64,000 nt of DNA, from positions 434,001 to 498,000 of the forward strand of contig NZ_JANLCJ010000004.1 of assembly GCF_024979295.1 (NCBI RefSeq), given 5' to 3'. The position numbers and the translations under genes were made by a program. Position 1 is the stretch's first letter. Each line of letters opens with the position of its first letter. Origin of the DNA: Herbiconiux daphne. GTDB lineage: Bacteria; Actinomycetota; Actinomycetes; Actinomycetales; Microbacteriaceae. The notes beneath the pieces are model-generated. The model saw only the letters and a list, made by a program, of their open reading frames with translations. It searched no databases and had not been told where the DNA came from. Positions 1 to 8,213 of this stretch are shown piece by piece.

Positions 1-607
1 CCGCGAGCTTGTCGCCGAGGGCCTGGTATTCCTCCCACGTGGTGGGGATGGCGTAACCGAACTCGTCGAGCAGCTTCTGGTTGTACCAGAGCACCACCGG
101 GGCGAGGTCGTTGCGCAGGCCGTAGACCGTGCCGTCGACCGTCATCGGGTCGTTCGCGCCGTCGGTGAATCCTGAGAGGAAGTCGTCGGAGAGGTAGCCC
201 TTGTTGAGCGGGGCCGCGAAGGCCTGCACGCCGTTGGTCTCTTTGGCCGCCCACGACGCGTCGTTCGTCTGCGTCGAGAAGACGACATCCGGCCATCCCT
301 CGCCCGACTGGTCGAACAGGGCGACCTTGGTCTGGAACGAGCCCGATCCGCCTGCGTTGCCGTCGTAGGTCTCGATGCTGATCGGCACGTCGGGGTTGGC
401 CTCTTCGAAGGCCTTCGCGACGGGCTCGCGAGCGGCGTCGACCCAGACGGTGATGGTGCTGTCGGCCGTCTGCTCGGCCGAGGCGAAGCCGTAGTCGCTG
501 TTCACCTCGCTGCCGCCGCCGGAGCATCCGGCGAGTGCGGCGATGCCCACGACCGCCGTGGCGGTGGCGAGAAGTCGGGTGAGTGGGCGGCGGTGCTGTG
601 CTGCCAT
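1..607 (-). CDS. Sugar ABC transporter substrate-binding lipoprotein (N-terminal part, cut by window edge)
   Basis: Only the first 202 codons are inside the window; the reading frame stays open to base 1. The protein starts with a basic n-region and a hydrophobic stretch ending in a lipobox L-A-G-C at residues 25-28, so it should be a lipid-anchored extracellular solute receptor. The mature part (ITVWVDAAREPVAKAFEEANP..., DGTVYGLRND) reads like family 1 extracellular sugar-binding proteins. The ATG at 607 is preceded by GAAGGA with 7-nt spacing. It is divergent from the GntR gene at 777, and its promoter region carries the palindrome at 671-689. This suggests it delivers the sugar degraded by the downstream cluster, probably L-fucose or a fucoside; the substrate is inference. 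Confidence 0.85.
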   Translation of the reverse strand, partial: MAAQHRRPLTRLLATATAVVGIAALAGCSGGGSEVNSDYGFASAEQTADSTITVWVDAAREPVAKAFEEANPDVPISIETYDGNAGGSGSFQTKVALFDQSGEGWPDVVFSTQTNDASWAAKETNGVQAFAAPLNKGYLSDDFLSGFTDGANDPMTVDGTVYGLRNDLAPVVLWYNQKLLDEFGYAIPTTWEEYQALGDKLA

Positions 608-670
608 GAGCGGATCCTTCGTGTCGGCGTCGTTGACGATCTGCCGCTGTGCGGCGGTGGCTCTATCAGA

Positions 671-689
671 TCATACATCTTACGTATGA
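671..689. promoter_or_regulatory. Operator candidate for the FCD/GntR regulator (palindrome)
   Basis: Inverted repeat TCATAC-N7-GTATGA upstream of the ABC receptor gene. The core CATACATCTTACGT is shared with the site at 4528-4544 (CATACATCATACGT) and partly with 6601-6616 and 748-758. Recurrence only in promoters of this sugar cluster suggests the GntR protein at 777 binds it. Confidence 0.6.
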
Positions 690-747
690 GCAATAGTTAG
701 CGCTGCCACGGCTCCATCTTCGCAGTTCTCCGCGCCGAGCGGAGTCA

Positions 748-758
748 TCATACGTACG
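748..758. promoter_or_regulatory. Second operator-like site in the gntR promoter
   Basis: TCATACGTACG shares the TCATAC half-site with the palindrome at 671-689. It lies between the -35 region and the -10 box (764-769) of the gntR gene, a position suited to autorepression. Confidence 0.45.
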
Positions 759-763
759 CCGTC

Positions 764-769
764 TACACT
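764..769 (+). promoter_or_regulatory. Leaderless -10 box of gntR
   Basis: TACACT followed by 7 nt and then the ATG at 777. There is no Shine-Dalgarno sequence, so transcription probably starts at or next to the start codon. Confidence 0.5.
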
Positions 770-776
770 GTGCGAC

Positions 777-1526
777 ATGACTGTGGCGAGCACCCCCGCG
801 ACTTCGGGCATCCTGGGCAGTGGCGAGAGACGGGCTCCGGCGGCACGACTGGGCGTCGCCGTGGTGCACGATCTCGTCGCCGCGATCGTGACCGGCGCGG
901 TGAAGCCGGGCGAGCCGCTGCCCCCCGAGGGCGACCTCGTGAGCTCGTTCGGAGTCAGCCGCACGGTCGTGCGCGAGTCGGTGAAGCGACTGGAGGAGAA
1001 GGGCCTGGTGACGGTGTCGCAGGGTCGCGGCACCGTCGTGACGGCTCCCTCGGAATGGAACCTGCTCGACCGGGTGGTGATCTCGACCATGATCGAGAAC
1101 GACGAGACCCTCGGCATCCTCGACGAGCTGGCCCAGGTGCGCGGCGACCTGGAGTCGTCGATGGCGGCCGAGGCGGCCCGGCGACGCACCGAGAACGATG
1201 TGGAGCACCTGACGGCGGCGCTGCAGGTGCAGCGGGAGGCGCTCGGCGACCTCGACGCGTTCCAGCAGCTCGACCGCCGTTTTCACGACGTGGTCATGAA
1301 GACCTCCGGCAGCCGGCTGGCGGAGTCGATCGCCCACACCCTGGTGCAGCGCGCCAGCGAGTACGCGCGCTTCCACGGCGATCCCGGCCCGGAGGGCTTC
1401 GCGCTCACGCTCGTGGAGCACCAGCGCGTGCTCGACGCCGTCGCCGCGGGCGATGCCGACGACGCCGCCGAGGCGATGCGCGAGCACATCGCGCGGTCGT
1501 GGGAGCGGCGCCGGCTGCCGCGGTAG
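777..1526 (+). CDS. GntR-family (FCD/FadR subfamily) transcriptional regulator of the fucose cluster
   Basis: 249 aa. An N-terminal winged-helix domain occupies roughly residues 20-95, with the typical GntR signature (VAAIVTGAVKPGEPLPPEGDL..FGVSRTVVRESVKRLEEKGLV). It is followed by an all-helical FCD ligand-binding domain, with the usual DxxFHxxV-type segment near LDRRFHDVVMKTSG. FCD regulators usually bind sugar acids and repress catabolic operons. The gene is divergent from the ABC receptor and convergent with the SDR. The palindromic sites at 671-689 and 748-758 in its own promoter and at 4528-4544 and 6601-6616 upstream of the two enzyme operons make local control very likely. The inducer is probably a pathway intermediate such as fuconate (inference). 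Confidence 0.88.
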   Translation: MTVASTPATSGILGSGERRAPAARLGVAVVHDLVAAIVTGAVKPGEPLPPEGDLVSSFGVSRTVVRESVKRLEEKGLVTVSQGRGTVVTAPSEWNLLDRVVISTMIENDETLGILDELAQVRGDLESSMAAEAARRRTENDVEHLTAALQVQREALGDLDAFQQLDRRFHDVVMKTSGSRLAESIAHTLVQRASEYARFHGDPGPEGFALTLVEHQRVLDAVAAGDADDAAEAMREHIARSWERRRLPR

Positions 1527-1591
1527 TTCCAGGCTGGGAGCCGCGGCCGCGACTAGGAGTCGCTGCTTCGGCCGACGCTGCGGCCGCCCCG

Positions 1592-2443
1592 TCAGGTCGC
1601 GAGCGGGCGGATGCGCAGGGTCGTCAGTCCGCCGTCGACGTCGAGCGCGGTGCCGGTGGTCGACGAGGCGAACGGGCTCGCCAGGTAGGCGATCGCGTGC
1701 GCGACCTCCTCGGGCGTGACCATGCGTCCTGTCGGCTGCCGGGCGTCCAGGGCCGCGCGCTCGGCGGCGGGGTCGTCGTAGCGCTTGAGGTAGTTCGACA
1801 CGAACGGGGTGTCGACGGTGCCGGGCCGCACGCAGTTCACGCGCACGCCGTCGCGAACGTGGTCGACCGCCATGCCGTAGGTGAGCGCGAGCACGGCGCC
1901 CTTCGAGGCGCTGTAGAGCGCCCGGTCGGGGATGCCGTTGCTCGCCGCCACCGAGCAGGTGTTCACGATCGCGGCGTGCGCCGAGCGCCGCAGCCACGGA
2001 AGCGCCGCGGCCGAGACGCGGGCCACGCCGATGACGTTGATGTCGAGCACCCGGCGCCAGTCGTCGTCGCCGTTGGCCTCGACCGTGCCGATGGCGCTGA
2101 CGCCGGCGTTGTTGATGACGATGTCGATGCCACCGGCCCATTCGGCCACGGCGGCGACGGCGGCGTCGACCGATTCTCGCGAGGTGACGTCGGTCGTGAA
2201 GCCGGTCAGCCCCTCGGGAAGCCCGTCGGCGTTGAGGTCGAGCACCGCCACGCGGGCACCGCGGGCGGCGAGCAGGCGGGATGTGGCGAGCCCGATTCCC
2301 GAGGCGCCGCCGGTGACGATCGCGGTCAGGCCGGCGAGTTCGCCGGGGGCGGTGGTGCCGGCATCCGTGGTGCTGATGGCGGCGGTGCTGGTGGCGGCGG
2401 TGCGGATGTCGCTGCCGGTGTCGGTGCCGCTGGGGTCAGTCAT
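1592..2443 (-). CDS. SDR oxidoreductase, probable 2-keto-3-deoxy-L-fuconate dehydrogenase
   Basis: 283 aa short-chain dehydrogenase. The NAD-binding TGGASGIG motif and NNAG are present, and the catalytic YSASK gives Tyr and Lys. The C-terminal part (NCVRPGTVDTPFV, AERAALDARQPTGRM, TGTALDVDGG) matches what I know of the SDR that oxidises 2-keto-3-deoxy-L-fuconate to the 2,4-diketo acid in the oxidative L-fucose pathway. It has an unusually long, Thr/Ala-rich N-terminal extension of about 40 residues before the Rossmann fold, so the true start may be internal. The annotated ATG overlaps the stop of the FAH gene by 8 bases (ATGACTGA), which favours translational coupling. It is the last gene of the 4467-1592 operon. 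Confidence 0.82.
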   Translation of the reverse strand: MTDPSGTDTGSDIRTAATSTAAISTTDAGTTAPGELAGLTAIVTGGASGIGLATSRLLAARGARVAVLDLNADGLPEGLTGFTTDVTSRESVDAAVAAVAEWAGGIDIVINNAGVSAIGTVEANGDDDWRRVLDINVIGVARVSAAALPWLRRSAHAAIVNTCSVAASNGIPDRALYSASKGAVLALTYGMAVDHVRDGVRVNCVRPGTVDTPFVSNYLKRYDDPAAERAALDARQPTGRMVTPEEVAHAIAYLASPFASSTTGTALDVDGGLTTLRIRPLAT

Positions 2444-3287
2444 GGCTCACGAACTCCTGCCGTGCGCGGCCGAGGCCGTCGATCTCGAGTTCGACCACGT
2501 CGCCCACCCGCAGGTAGGGCTGGTCGGGCATGCCCATGGCGACACCCGCCGGGGTGCCGGTGTTGATGATGTCGCCGGGGCGCAGCACCATGAACTGGCT
2601 GAGGTACCACACCACGTGCTGCAGACCGAAGATCTGGTTGGCGGTGGAGCCGTTCTGCCGCAGCTCACCGTTCACCCAGAGGCGCAGGCCGAGTGCCTGC
2701 GGGTCGTCGAACTCGTCGGCGGTGGCGAACCACGGGCCGAGCGGGTTGAAGCCCTCGCAGCTCTTGCCCTTGTCCCACTGGCCGCCGCGCTCGAGCTGGA
2801 ACTCGCGCTCCGACACGTCGTGCGAGAGCACGTAGCCGGCGATGTGCCCGGCAGCCTCGTCGACCGAGTCGAGGTAGCGCGCGGTGCGCCCGATCACGAT
2901 GCCCAGCTCGACCTCCCAGTCGGTCTTGACCGACGCGCGCGGAATCGGCACCTGGTCGGTCGCGCCACCGAGGGTCGACGGGTCCTTCATGAAAACCACG
3001 GGTTCGGGTGGGTAGGCGGCGCCGGTCTCATCGGCGTGGTCGCGGTAGTTCAGGCCGATGCAGACGATCTTGGTCGGCTGCGCGAGCGGCGCGCCGAGCC
3101 GCGCCTGCTGATCGGCGAGGGGGGTCAGTTCGCCGGCCTCGAGCGCGGCCTCGGCCCGGGCGACACCGTCACCGGCCAAGAAGGCGCCGTCGATGTCGGC
3201 GGTGACGGGCGAGAGGTCGTAGGCGACCCCGTCGACCAGAACGGCGGGGGTCTCGTGGCCGAGGGGGCCACGGCGTTGCAACTTCAT
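2436..3287 (-). CDS. Fumarylacetoacetate hydrolase family protein, probable 2,4-diketo-3-deoxy-L-fuconate hydrolase
   Basis: 283 aa with the FAH fold: N-terminal cap then the KIVCIGLNYRDHADE core. Metal ligands are visible as the two Glu of DWEVELG and the Asp of SHDVSER. The stretch REFQLERGGQWDKGKSCEGFNPLGPW is characteristic of the hydrolase that cleaves 2,4-diketo-3-deoxy-L-fuconate to pyruvate and L-lactate. It sits 40 bp downstream of the enolase-type dehydratase and overlaps the next gene, the SDR that would make its substrate. Family assignment is firm; the substrate rests on sequence resemblance plus context. Confidence 0.85.
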   Translation of the reverse strand: MKLQRRGPLGHETPAVLVDGVAYDLSPVTADIDGAFLAGDGVARAEAALEAGELTPLADQQARLGAPLAQPTKIVCIGLNYRDHADETGAAYPPEPVVFMKDPSTLGGATDQVPIPRASVKTDWEVELGIVIGRTARYLDSVDEAAGHIAGYVLSHDVSEREFQLERGGQWDKGKSCEGFNPLGPWFATADEFDDPQALGLRLWVNGELRQNGSTANQIFGLQHVVWYLSQFMVLRPGDIINTGTPAGVAMGMPDQPYLRVGDVVELEIDGLGRARQEFVSHD

Positions 3288-3327
3288 GCGGAGTGCTTTC
3301 TGCTCGGGGAACGGAGAAGACGGATGC

Positions 3328-4467
3328 TCACTGCCCGGGAACGAGGCGCAGCCCTGCGCGCTCCGGGCGCACGTGCGGCCCGGCGGGCAGGCGCCAACCC
3401 GGGGTCTCGTCGAGAGCGGCGATGGCGTCGAGATCGACGGTGATGCCGAGCCCGGGCGAGTCGCCGAGCACGATGCCGCCGTCGGCGATGGTCTGGTCGA
3501 CGGCGAGGCCCACGGGGAAGGCGAGATCCTGCACCTCGGTGGTGAGGTGGTTCGGCACGGCCGCGGCGGCGTGGGCGACCGGGTTGCCGTTGTAGCCGAC
3601 GGGGCTCACCGGCAGGTCGCGGGCGTGGGCGACGGCCGACACCCGCAGGAAGTGGGTGATGCCCCAGATCATGCCGGCCTGAACGACGTCGACGGCGTTG
3701 GCCGCGAGCAACGGGCCGTACTGCTCGAGCCCCACCAGGTTCTCACCCGTGGCGATCGAGGCCTTCACCGAGCGGCCCACCACGGCGTGGCCCTCGGCAT
3801 CCCATCGCCTGACGGGCTCCTCGATCCAGGTGAGCGGCACCTGCGCCTCGACCTCGGAGACGTAGCGCACGGCCTGTTTGCGGTTCCACGCCTCGTTCGC
3901 GTCGAGCATCAGCGCCGGTCGAGGAGTGTTGCGGCGCAGCACGTCGCTCACGCCCTTGAGCCGCGCGATGTCGGTCTCGGCATCCAGCCCGCCCTTGAGC
4001 TTCGCGCTCGTGAACCCGTGGTCGGCGTAGCGCTCGTAGAGAGCGAGCAGTTCTTCGTCGCCGAGCGCGATGTCGAGGCCCGACGCGTAGGCCGGCACAA
4101 ATCTGTCGCGGGCGCCGAGGGTGCGCCAGAGCGGCTCGTCGGCCATCTTGGCCTTGAGGTCCCAGAGCGCCATGTCGACGGCTCCGATGGTGCCGAACGT
4201 CGCGCCGGCGTGGCCGGTCTTGAACACGTGGGCGAGCATGCGGTCGTAGAGCGCGATGACGGCCCGCGGGTCTTCGCCCTCGATCGCAGGAAAGACCCGG
4301 CCGATGTCGCCGTGAGCGCCGAGCCCGACTCCGGTGAGCCCCGCGTCGGTGTGCAGCAGCAGCACACCCACCTCGGTGACTCCCCCGGTGATCACGCCGT
4401 TGACGTCGCCGACCGGGCGGCCCCAGTCGTGCACGGTGCTGAGGCTCGTGAAGCCGGTGATCTTCAT
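3328..4467 (-). CDS. Enolase-superfamily (mandelate racemase/muconate lactonizing) sugar-acid dehydratase, probably L-fuconate dehydratase
   Basis: 379 aa with the capping N-domain and the (beta/alpha)7-beta barrel. The KLKGG lysine pair and the metal ligands Asp (LMLDANEAW), Glu (WIEEPV) and Glu (ATGENL) are in the expected order. The segment after the sixth strand reads LPVSPVGYNGNP, where many family members carry a catalytic His, so the second general base is not obvious here. In the pathway it would dehydrate L-fuconate to 2-keto-3-deoxy-L-fuconate. It is shorter than the roughly 440-residue characterised fuconate dehydratase, so a related acid (L-galactonate, D-arabinonate) is possible. 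First gene of an operon with the FAH and SDR genes; an operator-like site lies 61 bp upstream. Confidence 0.75.
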   Translation of the reverse strand: MKITGFTSLSTVHDWGRPVGDVNGVITGGVTEVGVLLLHTDAGLTGVGLGAHGDIGRVFPAIEGEDPRAVIALYDRMLAHVFKTGHAGATFGTIGAVDMALWDLKAKMADEPLWRTLGARDRFVPAYASGLDIALGDEELLALYERYADHGFTSAKLKGGLDAETDIARLKGVSDVLRRNTPRPALMLDANEAWNRKQAVRYVSEVEAQVPLTWIEEPVRRWDAEGHAVVGRSVKASIATGENLVGLEQYGPLLAANAVDVVQAGMIWGITHFLRVSAVAHARDLPVSPVGYNGNPVAHAAAAVPNHLTTEVQDLAFPVGLAVDQTIADGGIVLGDSPGLGITVDLDAIAALDETPGWRLPAGPHVRPERAGLRLVPGQ

Positions 4468-4527
4468 GCTGTCCCTGATTCCGTCGGCGCGGGGCGCTCT
4501 GCACCGCGGCGGTGCGGCTGCTAAAGA

Positions 4528-4544
4528 GCATACATCATACGTTC
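4528..4544. promoter_or_regulatory. Operator candidate upstream of the dehydratase operon
   Basis: GCATACATCATACGTTC shares 12 of 13 core bases with the palindrome at 671-689. It lies in the only sizeable gap between the aldose dehydrogenase gene and the dehydratase start at 4467, fitting repression by the cluster's GntR protein. Confidence 0.55.
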
Positions 4545-4597
4545 TTCGTCTCGCGCCCCTCCCAATCGCGTGAGGTGTGGAGTCCGGATGTCGGCCG

Positions 4598-5560
4598 CTA
4601 GAGGTCGGTGACCGCAGCCCAGACCTCGGGCGGCACGCGCCTCTCGTAGAGGTCGGCGTTGCGGTCGACCTGCGCTGCCGTCCGCATACCGAGGGTCACG
4701 TTCACCACCGCCGGGTGGGTGAGCGGAAAGGCGATGGCCGCCTGCGGCAGGGTGACCCCGAACGCCTCGCACCGTTCGGCGAGCGCGATCGCCCGCGCGC
4801 GCAGCTCGTCGGGCACCGGGCCGTAGTCGTAGCGGGCATCGGGCGCCGGCCGATCGGTGGCCAGCAGCCCCGAGTTGAACACCGCCACCGCCACCACCGA
4901 CTTGGCATGGGCGACCGCCGCCTCGAGAGCCGCGAGCGCCGACTCCTGCTCGAGCAACGTGTAGCGGCCCGCGAGCATGGCCACGTCGATGGCATCGGCG
5001 GCGAAGAGCTCGGCCAGCTGGCTTGCGTCATTGGTGCCGACACCGCGGGCGCCGATCACGCCCTGGTCGCGCAGTTCGGTGAGGGTCTCCGCGGCATCCC
5101 AGGCCGCCCGCTCGCCGAACTGGTCGGGGTCGTGGGCGTAGACGATGTCGATGCGGTCGGTGCCCAGACGCGCGAGGCTCTGATCGAGGGAGCGCAGGAT
5201 GCCGTCGCGCGAGAAGTCCCACTGGCGACGGAGCGCATCCGGAACCACGAAATCGGCGTCGCGGCCGGTCGGATGCTCGTTGGGCACGAGCAGGCACCCC
5301 ACCTTGGTCGAGAGCACGTAGTCGTCGCGGGGATGAGCCGCGAGCGCCTCGCCCAGACGCCTCTCGGAGAGCCCGAGCCCGTAGTGCGGCGCGGTGTCGA
5401 AAAGGCGGATGCCGCGCTCCCACGCCCGGTCGACGGCCGCTCGGGCCTCGGCATCGGAGGTCTCGCGGTAGAGGTTGCCGAGACTCGCGGCGCCGAACCC
5501 GAGCTCGGTGACCGTGATCGGCGTGCCGGCGAGGGCGCGCACGGGGAGGGGTCGGGTCAT
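4598..5560 (-). CDS. Aldo/keto reductase, probable L-fucose (D-threo-aldose) 1-dehydrogenase
   Basis: 320 aa AKR barrel. The catalytic tetrad is seen as Asp and Tyr in FDTAPHYG, Lys in LSTKVG and His in YAHDPD. The N-terminal part (LGFGAASLGNLYRETSDAEA, HYGLGLSERRLGEAL) is typical of D-threo-aldose/L-fucose dehydrogenases, which oxidise the free sugar to its 1,5-lactone with NAD(P)+. The start codon overlaps the stop of the amidohydrolase gene by 4 bases (ATGA), so the lactone-forming and lactone-opening steps are co-translated. Cytoplasmic. The assignment to fucose relies on the complete set of pathway enzymes around it. Confidence 0.85.
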   Translation of the reverse strand: MTRPLPVRALAGTPITVTELGFGAASLGNLYRETSDAEARAAVDRAWERGIRLFDTAPHYGLGLSERRLGEALAAHPRDDYVLSTKVGCLLVPNEHPTGRDADFVVPDALRRQWDFSRDGILRSLDQSLARLGTDRIDIVYAHDPDQFGERAAWDAAETLTELRDQGVIGARGVGTNDASQLAELFAADAIDVAMLAGRYTLLEQESALAALEAAVAHAKSVVAVAVFNSGLLATDRPAPDARYDYGPVPDELRARAIALAERCEAFGVTLPQAAIAFPLTHPAVVNVTLGMRTAAQVDRNADLYERRVPPEVWAAVTDL

Positions 5561-6606
5561 CCGGCGGCTCCTTGGGGTCGGGGCGGGTGGGGTGCGGTGG
5601 GTGCGGGGGCGGCCTCGGGTGCGGCGGCGCTGTCGAGTGCGGGGGCGCTGTCGGGCGCGGCGGGTCTGTCGGGCGCGGCGGCGACTCGCCCGAGACCGTA
5701 GGCCTCGGTGGCGGCGAGCTCGTCGATCGAGCGGCGTTCATCGTGCGAGAGCACGGACGACCACGCGAGGTACTGCTCGAGCCAGGCGCCGTAGCCGTCG
5801 GCGAGGCGCACGAGGGGCCAGTCCGACCCGAACATGAGCCGGTGGGGCCCGAACGCCTCGAGCCCCACCGCTCCCACGCGCTCGAGGCGCGCGGCACTCG
5901 CCGCCGCGCCCCGCACGGCGACGCCCGAGACCTTCGCCCGCACGTTCGGGCGTCGGGCGAGCGCTCGCAGGTCGGCCGCCCACCGCTCGAAGCCGGGCGC
6001 GCCGTCGCCACCGGCGCTACCGCCGCCGCCGTTGCCGTCTGTGTCGAGCGGCGCATCCGTCGTGCCGGCGGGCGGCTGGCCGAGGTGATCGAGCACGAAG
6101 AGCAGGTCGGGGTGCGCATCGGCGAGCCGCGCCGCCTGCGGGAGCTGCCAGGCGCGCACCACGAGGTCGAACACGAGCCCGCGCTCGGCGAGGGCCTCGA
6201 GCCCCCGGCCGACCTCGGGGCGCAGCAGCCACTCGGGGTCGGCGTCGACGTGCGCCAGATGACGGATGCCGGCGAGGCGCGCGCCCCCCGGCAGCTCGCG
6301 CGTGGCATCCAATCGCTCGCTCACGTCGTGGGCGGCGAGGTCGACCCAGCCCACCACCGGTCCCCGAGCCGTCGCGAGCAGGTCGCGCGTCTCGCCCGCG
6401 TCGTTGAGCGCCTGCACGAGCACGGCGGCGCCCATCCGCACGCCCGCCGAGCCGCCCGCCGCAGCACCAGCCACGTCGTCGAGCTCGGCGACCGAGAAGT
6501 CGCGGTCGATCTCGGGCAGTGATTCGTCGATCCAGTCGATCGGTGTGCGGGCGCGATTCCAGACGTGGGCGTGGGAGTCGACGAGGGTGCGCACGCGGCT
6601 GATCAT
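5557..6606 (-). CDS. Amidohydrolase family protein, probable L-fuconolactonase
   Basis: 349 aa from the chosen ATG. Metal-dependent amidohydrolase 2 family: the HxH motif appears in VDSHAHVW near the N-terminus, the later strand motif is VLDHLGQPP, and FGSDWPLV carries the C-terminal Asp. COG3618-type proteins hydrolyse sugar lactones such as L-fucono-1,5-lactone to the aldonate. The frame is open further upstream but without family similarity, so I start at the ATG just before the conserved core; a GTG 12 bp later (6594) is also possible. Ala/Pro-rich C-terminus. First gene of a two-gene operon with the aldose dehydrogenase; an operator-like site overlaps the start region. Confidence 0.82.
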   Translation of the reverse strand: MISRVRTLVDSHAHVWNRARTPIDWIDESLPEIDRDFSVAELDDVAGAAAGGSAGVRMGAAVLVQALNDAGETRDLLATARGPVVGWVDLAAHDVSERLDATRELPGGARLAGIRHLAHVDADPEWLLRPEVGRGLEALAERGLVFDLVVRAWQLPQAARLADAHPDLLFVLDHLGQPPAGTTDAPLDTDGNGGGGSAGGDGAPGFERWAADLRALARRPNVRAKVSGVAVRGAAASAARLERVGAVGLEAFGPHRLMFGSDWPLVRLADGYGAWLEQYLAWSSVLSHDERRSIDELAATEAYGLGRVAAAPDRPAAPDSAPALDSAAAPEAAPAPTAPHPPRPQGAAG

Positions 6607-6616
6607 ACATGTGATC
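6601..6616. promoter_or_regulatory. Operator-like site at the lactonase start
   Basis: GATCATACATGTGATC contains ATCATACAT, as in the 671-689 and 4528-4544 sites, and has GATCA/TGATC ends. It overlaps the lactonase start codon, so binding would block transcription or initiation. It also lies 65 bp upstream of the purF -10 box. Confidence 0.45.
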
Positions 6617-6680
6617 TTTAACGCCAACAGGGTCGGGTTCGCGCTCACCGAACTCTCGACCGGGCACCTCCTCGGCACGG

Positions 6681-6686
6681 TAGAAT
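6681..6686 (+). promoter_or_regulatory. Leaderless -10 box of purF
   Basis: TAGAAT, then 7 nt (TGGCGCA), then the purF ATG; no ribosome binding site. Confidence 0.6.
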
Positions 6687-6693
6687 TGGCGCA

Positions 6694-8151
6694 ATGTGCG
6701 GAATCGTGGGAATCGTCTCGTCAGACCCCGTCAACCAACTCGTCTACGACTCCCTCCTCCTGTTGCAGCACCGGGGGCAGGATTCGACGGGCATCGCCAC
6801 CGCCGAGGGCAGCATCTTCCACATCGTGAAGGCCAAGGGCCAGGTGCGCGAGGCGTTCCGCACCCGTGACATGCGCTCGCTGCTCGGCACCATGGGGCTC
6901 GGGCACGTGCGCTACGCCACCCAGGGCACCGCCTCGGCTGAGCAGGAGGCCCAGCCGTTCTACGTGAACGCGCCCTACGGCATCATCCTCGTGCACAACG
7001 GCAACCTCACGAACACGCGCGAGCTCACCGACGAGCTCTACAGCATCGACCGCCGGCACCTCAACACGAACTCCGACACCGAGGTGCTGCTCAACGTCTT
7101 CGCCAACGAACTGCAGTCGCAGATCACCGGCCTCTCGCTCGACCCCGACCAGATCTTCACCGCCGTCGAGCGTGTGCACGAGCGGGTGGAGGGCTCCTAC
7201 GCCACCATCGCGATGATCGCCGGGCACGGGCTGCTCGCGTTCCGCGACCCGTTCGGCATCCGGCCGCTCACGCTCGGCAGCCGGCTGCTCGACTCGGGCC
7301 AGATGGAATACGTCGTGGCATCCGAGTCGCTCGTCATGGAGAGCCTCGGCTACACGGTGCTGCGGGATGTCGCGCCGGGTGAGGCCGTGTTCATCACGCT
7401 CGCCGGCGAACTCATCACGAAGCAGTGCGCGCCGAACTCGGTGCTCGTGCCGTGCTCGTTCGAATACGTCTACCTCGCCCGGCCCGACTCGGTGATGTCG
7501 GGCATCTCGGTCTACGAGGCGCGGCTGCGACTCGGCGACTACCTCGCCGACACGGTGGCGCGCTACACGCCGATGGGCGACATCGACGTGGTCATGCCGA
7601 TTCCCGACTCGTCGCGGCCCGCGGCCATGCAGGTGGCGCAGAAGCTCGGCGTCGAATATCGCGAGGGGTTCTACAAGAACCGCTACGTCGGCCGCACGTT
7701 CATCATGCCCGGGCAGGCCGCGCGCAAGAAGTCGGTGCGGCAGAAGCTCAACGCCATGTCGAGCGAGTTCAAGGGCAAGAACATCCTGATCGTCGACGAC
7801 TCGATCGTGCGCGGCACCACGTCGAAAGAGATCGTCGACATGGCACGCCAGGCCGGCGCCAACAAGGTCACCTTCGCCTCGGCCGCGCCTCCCGTGCGCT
7901 ACCCGCACGTCTACGGCATCAACATGCCGTCGCGGCACGAGCTCGTGGCGCACGACCGCAAGATCCCCGAGATCGCGCAGGCCATCGGCGCCGACCACCT
8001 CATCTATCAAGAGGTGGAAGACATGCGCAAGGCCATCACGCTCGGCTCCGACGTGACCGACCTCGAGATGAGCTGCTTCACGGGTGACTACGTCACCGGC
8101 AGCGTCAGCCCCGAATACCTCGCCTGGGTCGAGGCCAACCAGCTCTCCTGA
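6694..8151 (+). CDS. purF: Amidophosphoribosyltransferase
   Basis: 485 aa, the usual length. Catalyses the first committed step of purine synthesis: PRPP plus glutamine to 5-phosphoribosylamine. After Met removal Cys2 (MCGIVGI) is the N-terminal nucleophile of the Ntn glutaminase domain (to about residue 235, with RYATQG and HNGNLTN). The phosphoribosyltransferase domain carries the PRPP loop ILIVDDSIVRGTT. The start is fixed by Cys2. No purM or other purine gene follows, unlike the common actinobacterial purL-purF-purM order; a NUDIX gene is next after 62 bp. Confidence 0.97.
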   Translation: MCGIVGIVSSDPVNQLVYDSLLLLQHRGQDSTGIATAEGSIFHIVKAKGQVREAFRTRDMRSLLGTMGLGHVRYATQGTASAEQEAQPFYVNAPYGIILVHNGNLTNTRELTDELYSIDRRHLNTNSDTEVLLNVFANELQSQITGLSLDPDQIFTAVERVHERVEGSYATIAMIAGHGLLAFRDPFGIRPLTLGSRLLDSGQMEYVVASESLVMESLGYTVLRDVAPGEAVFITLAGELITKQCAPNSVLVPCSFEYVYLARPDSVMSGISVYEARLRLGDYLADTVARYTPMGDIDVVMPIPDSSRPAAMQVAQKLGVEYREGFYKNRYVGRTFIMPGQAARKKSVRQKLNAMSSEFKGKNILIVDDSIVRGTTSKEIVDMARQAGANKVTFASAAPPVRYPHVYGINMPSRHELVAHDRKIPEIAQAIGADHLIYQEVEDMRKAITLGSDVTDLEMSCFTGDYVTGSVSPEYLAWVEANQLS

Positions 8152-8201
8152 CCGCGGTGCACCCCCGGCGGCGGGTGGGATGTCGCGGCAGCAGGCGCCG
8201 C

Positions 8202-8207
8202 TAGGCT
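8202..8207 (+). promoter_or_regulatory. Leaderless -10 box of the NUDIX gene
   Basis: TAGGCT followed by 6 nt and the ATG at 8214, without a Shine-Dalgarno sequence. Confidence 0.5.
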
Positions 8208-8213
8208 CGAGAC

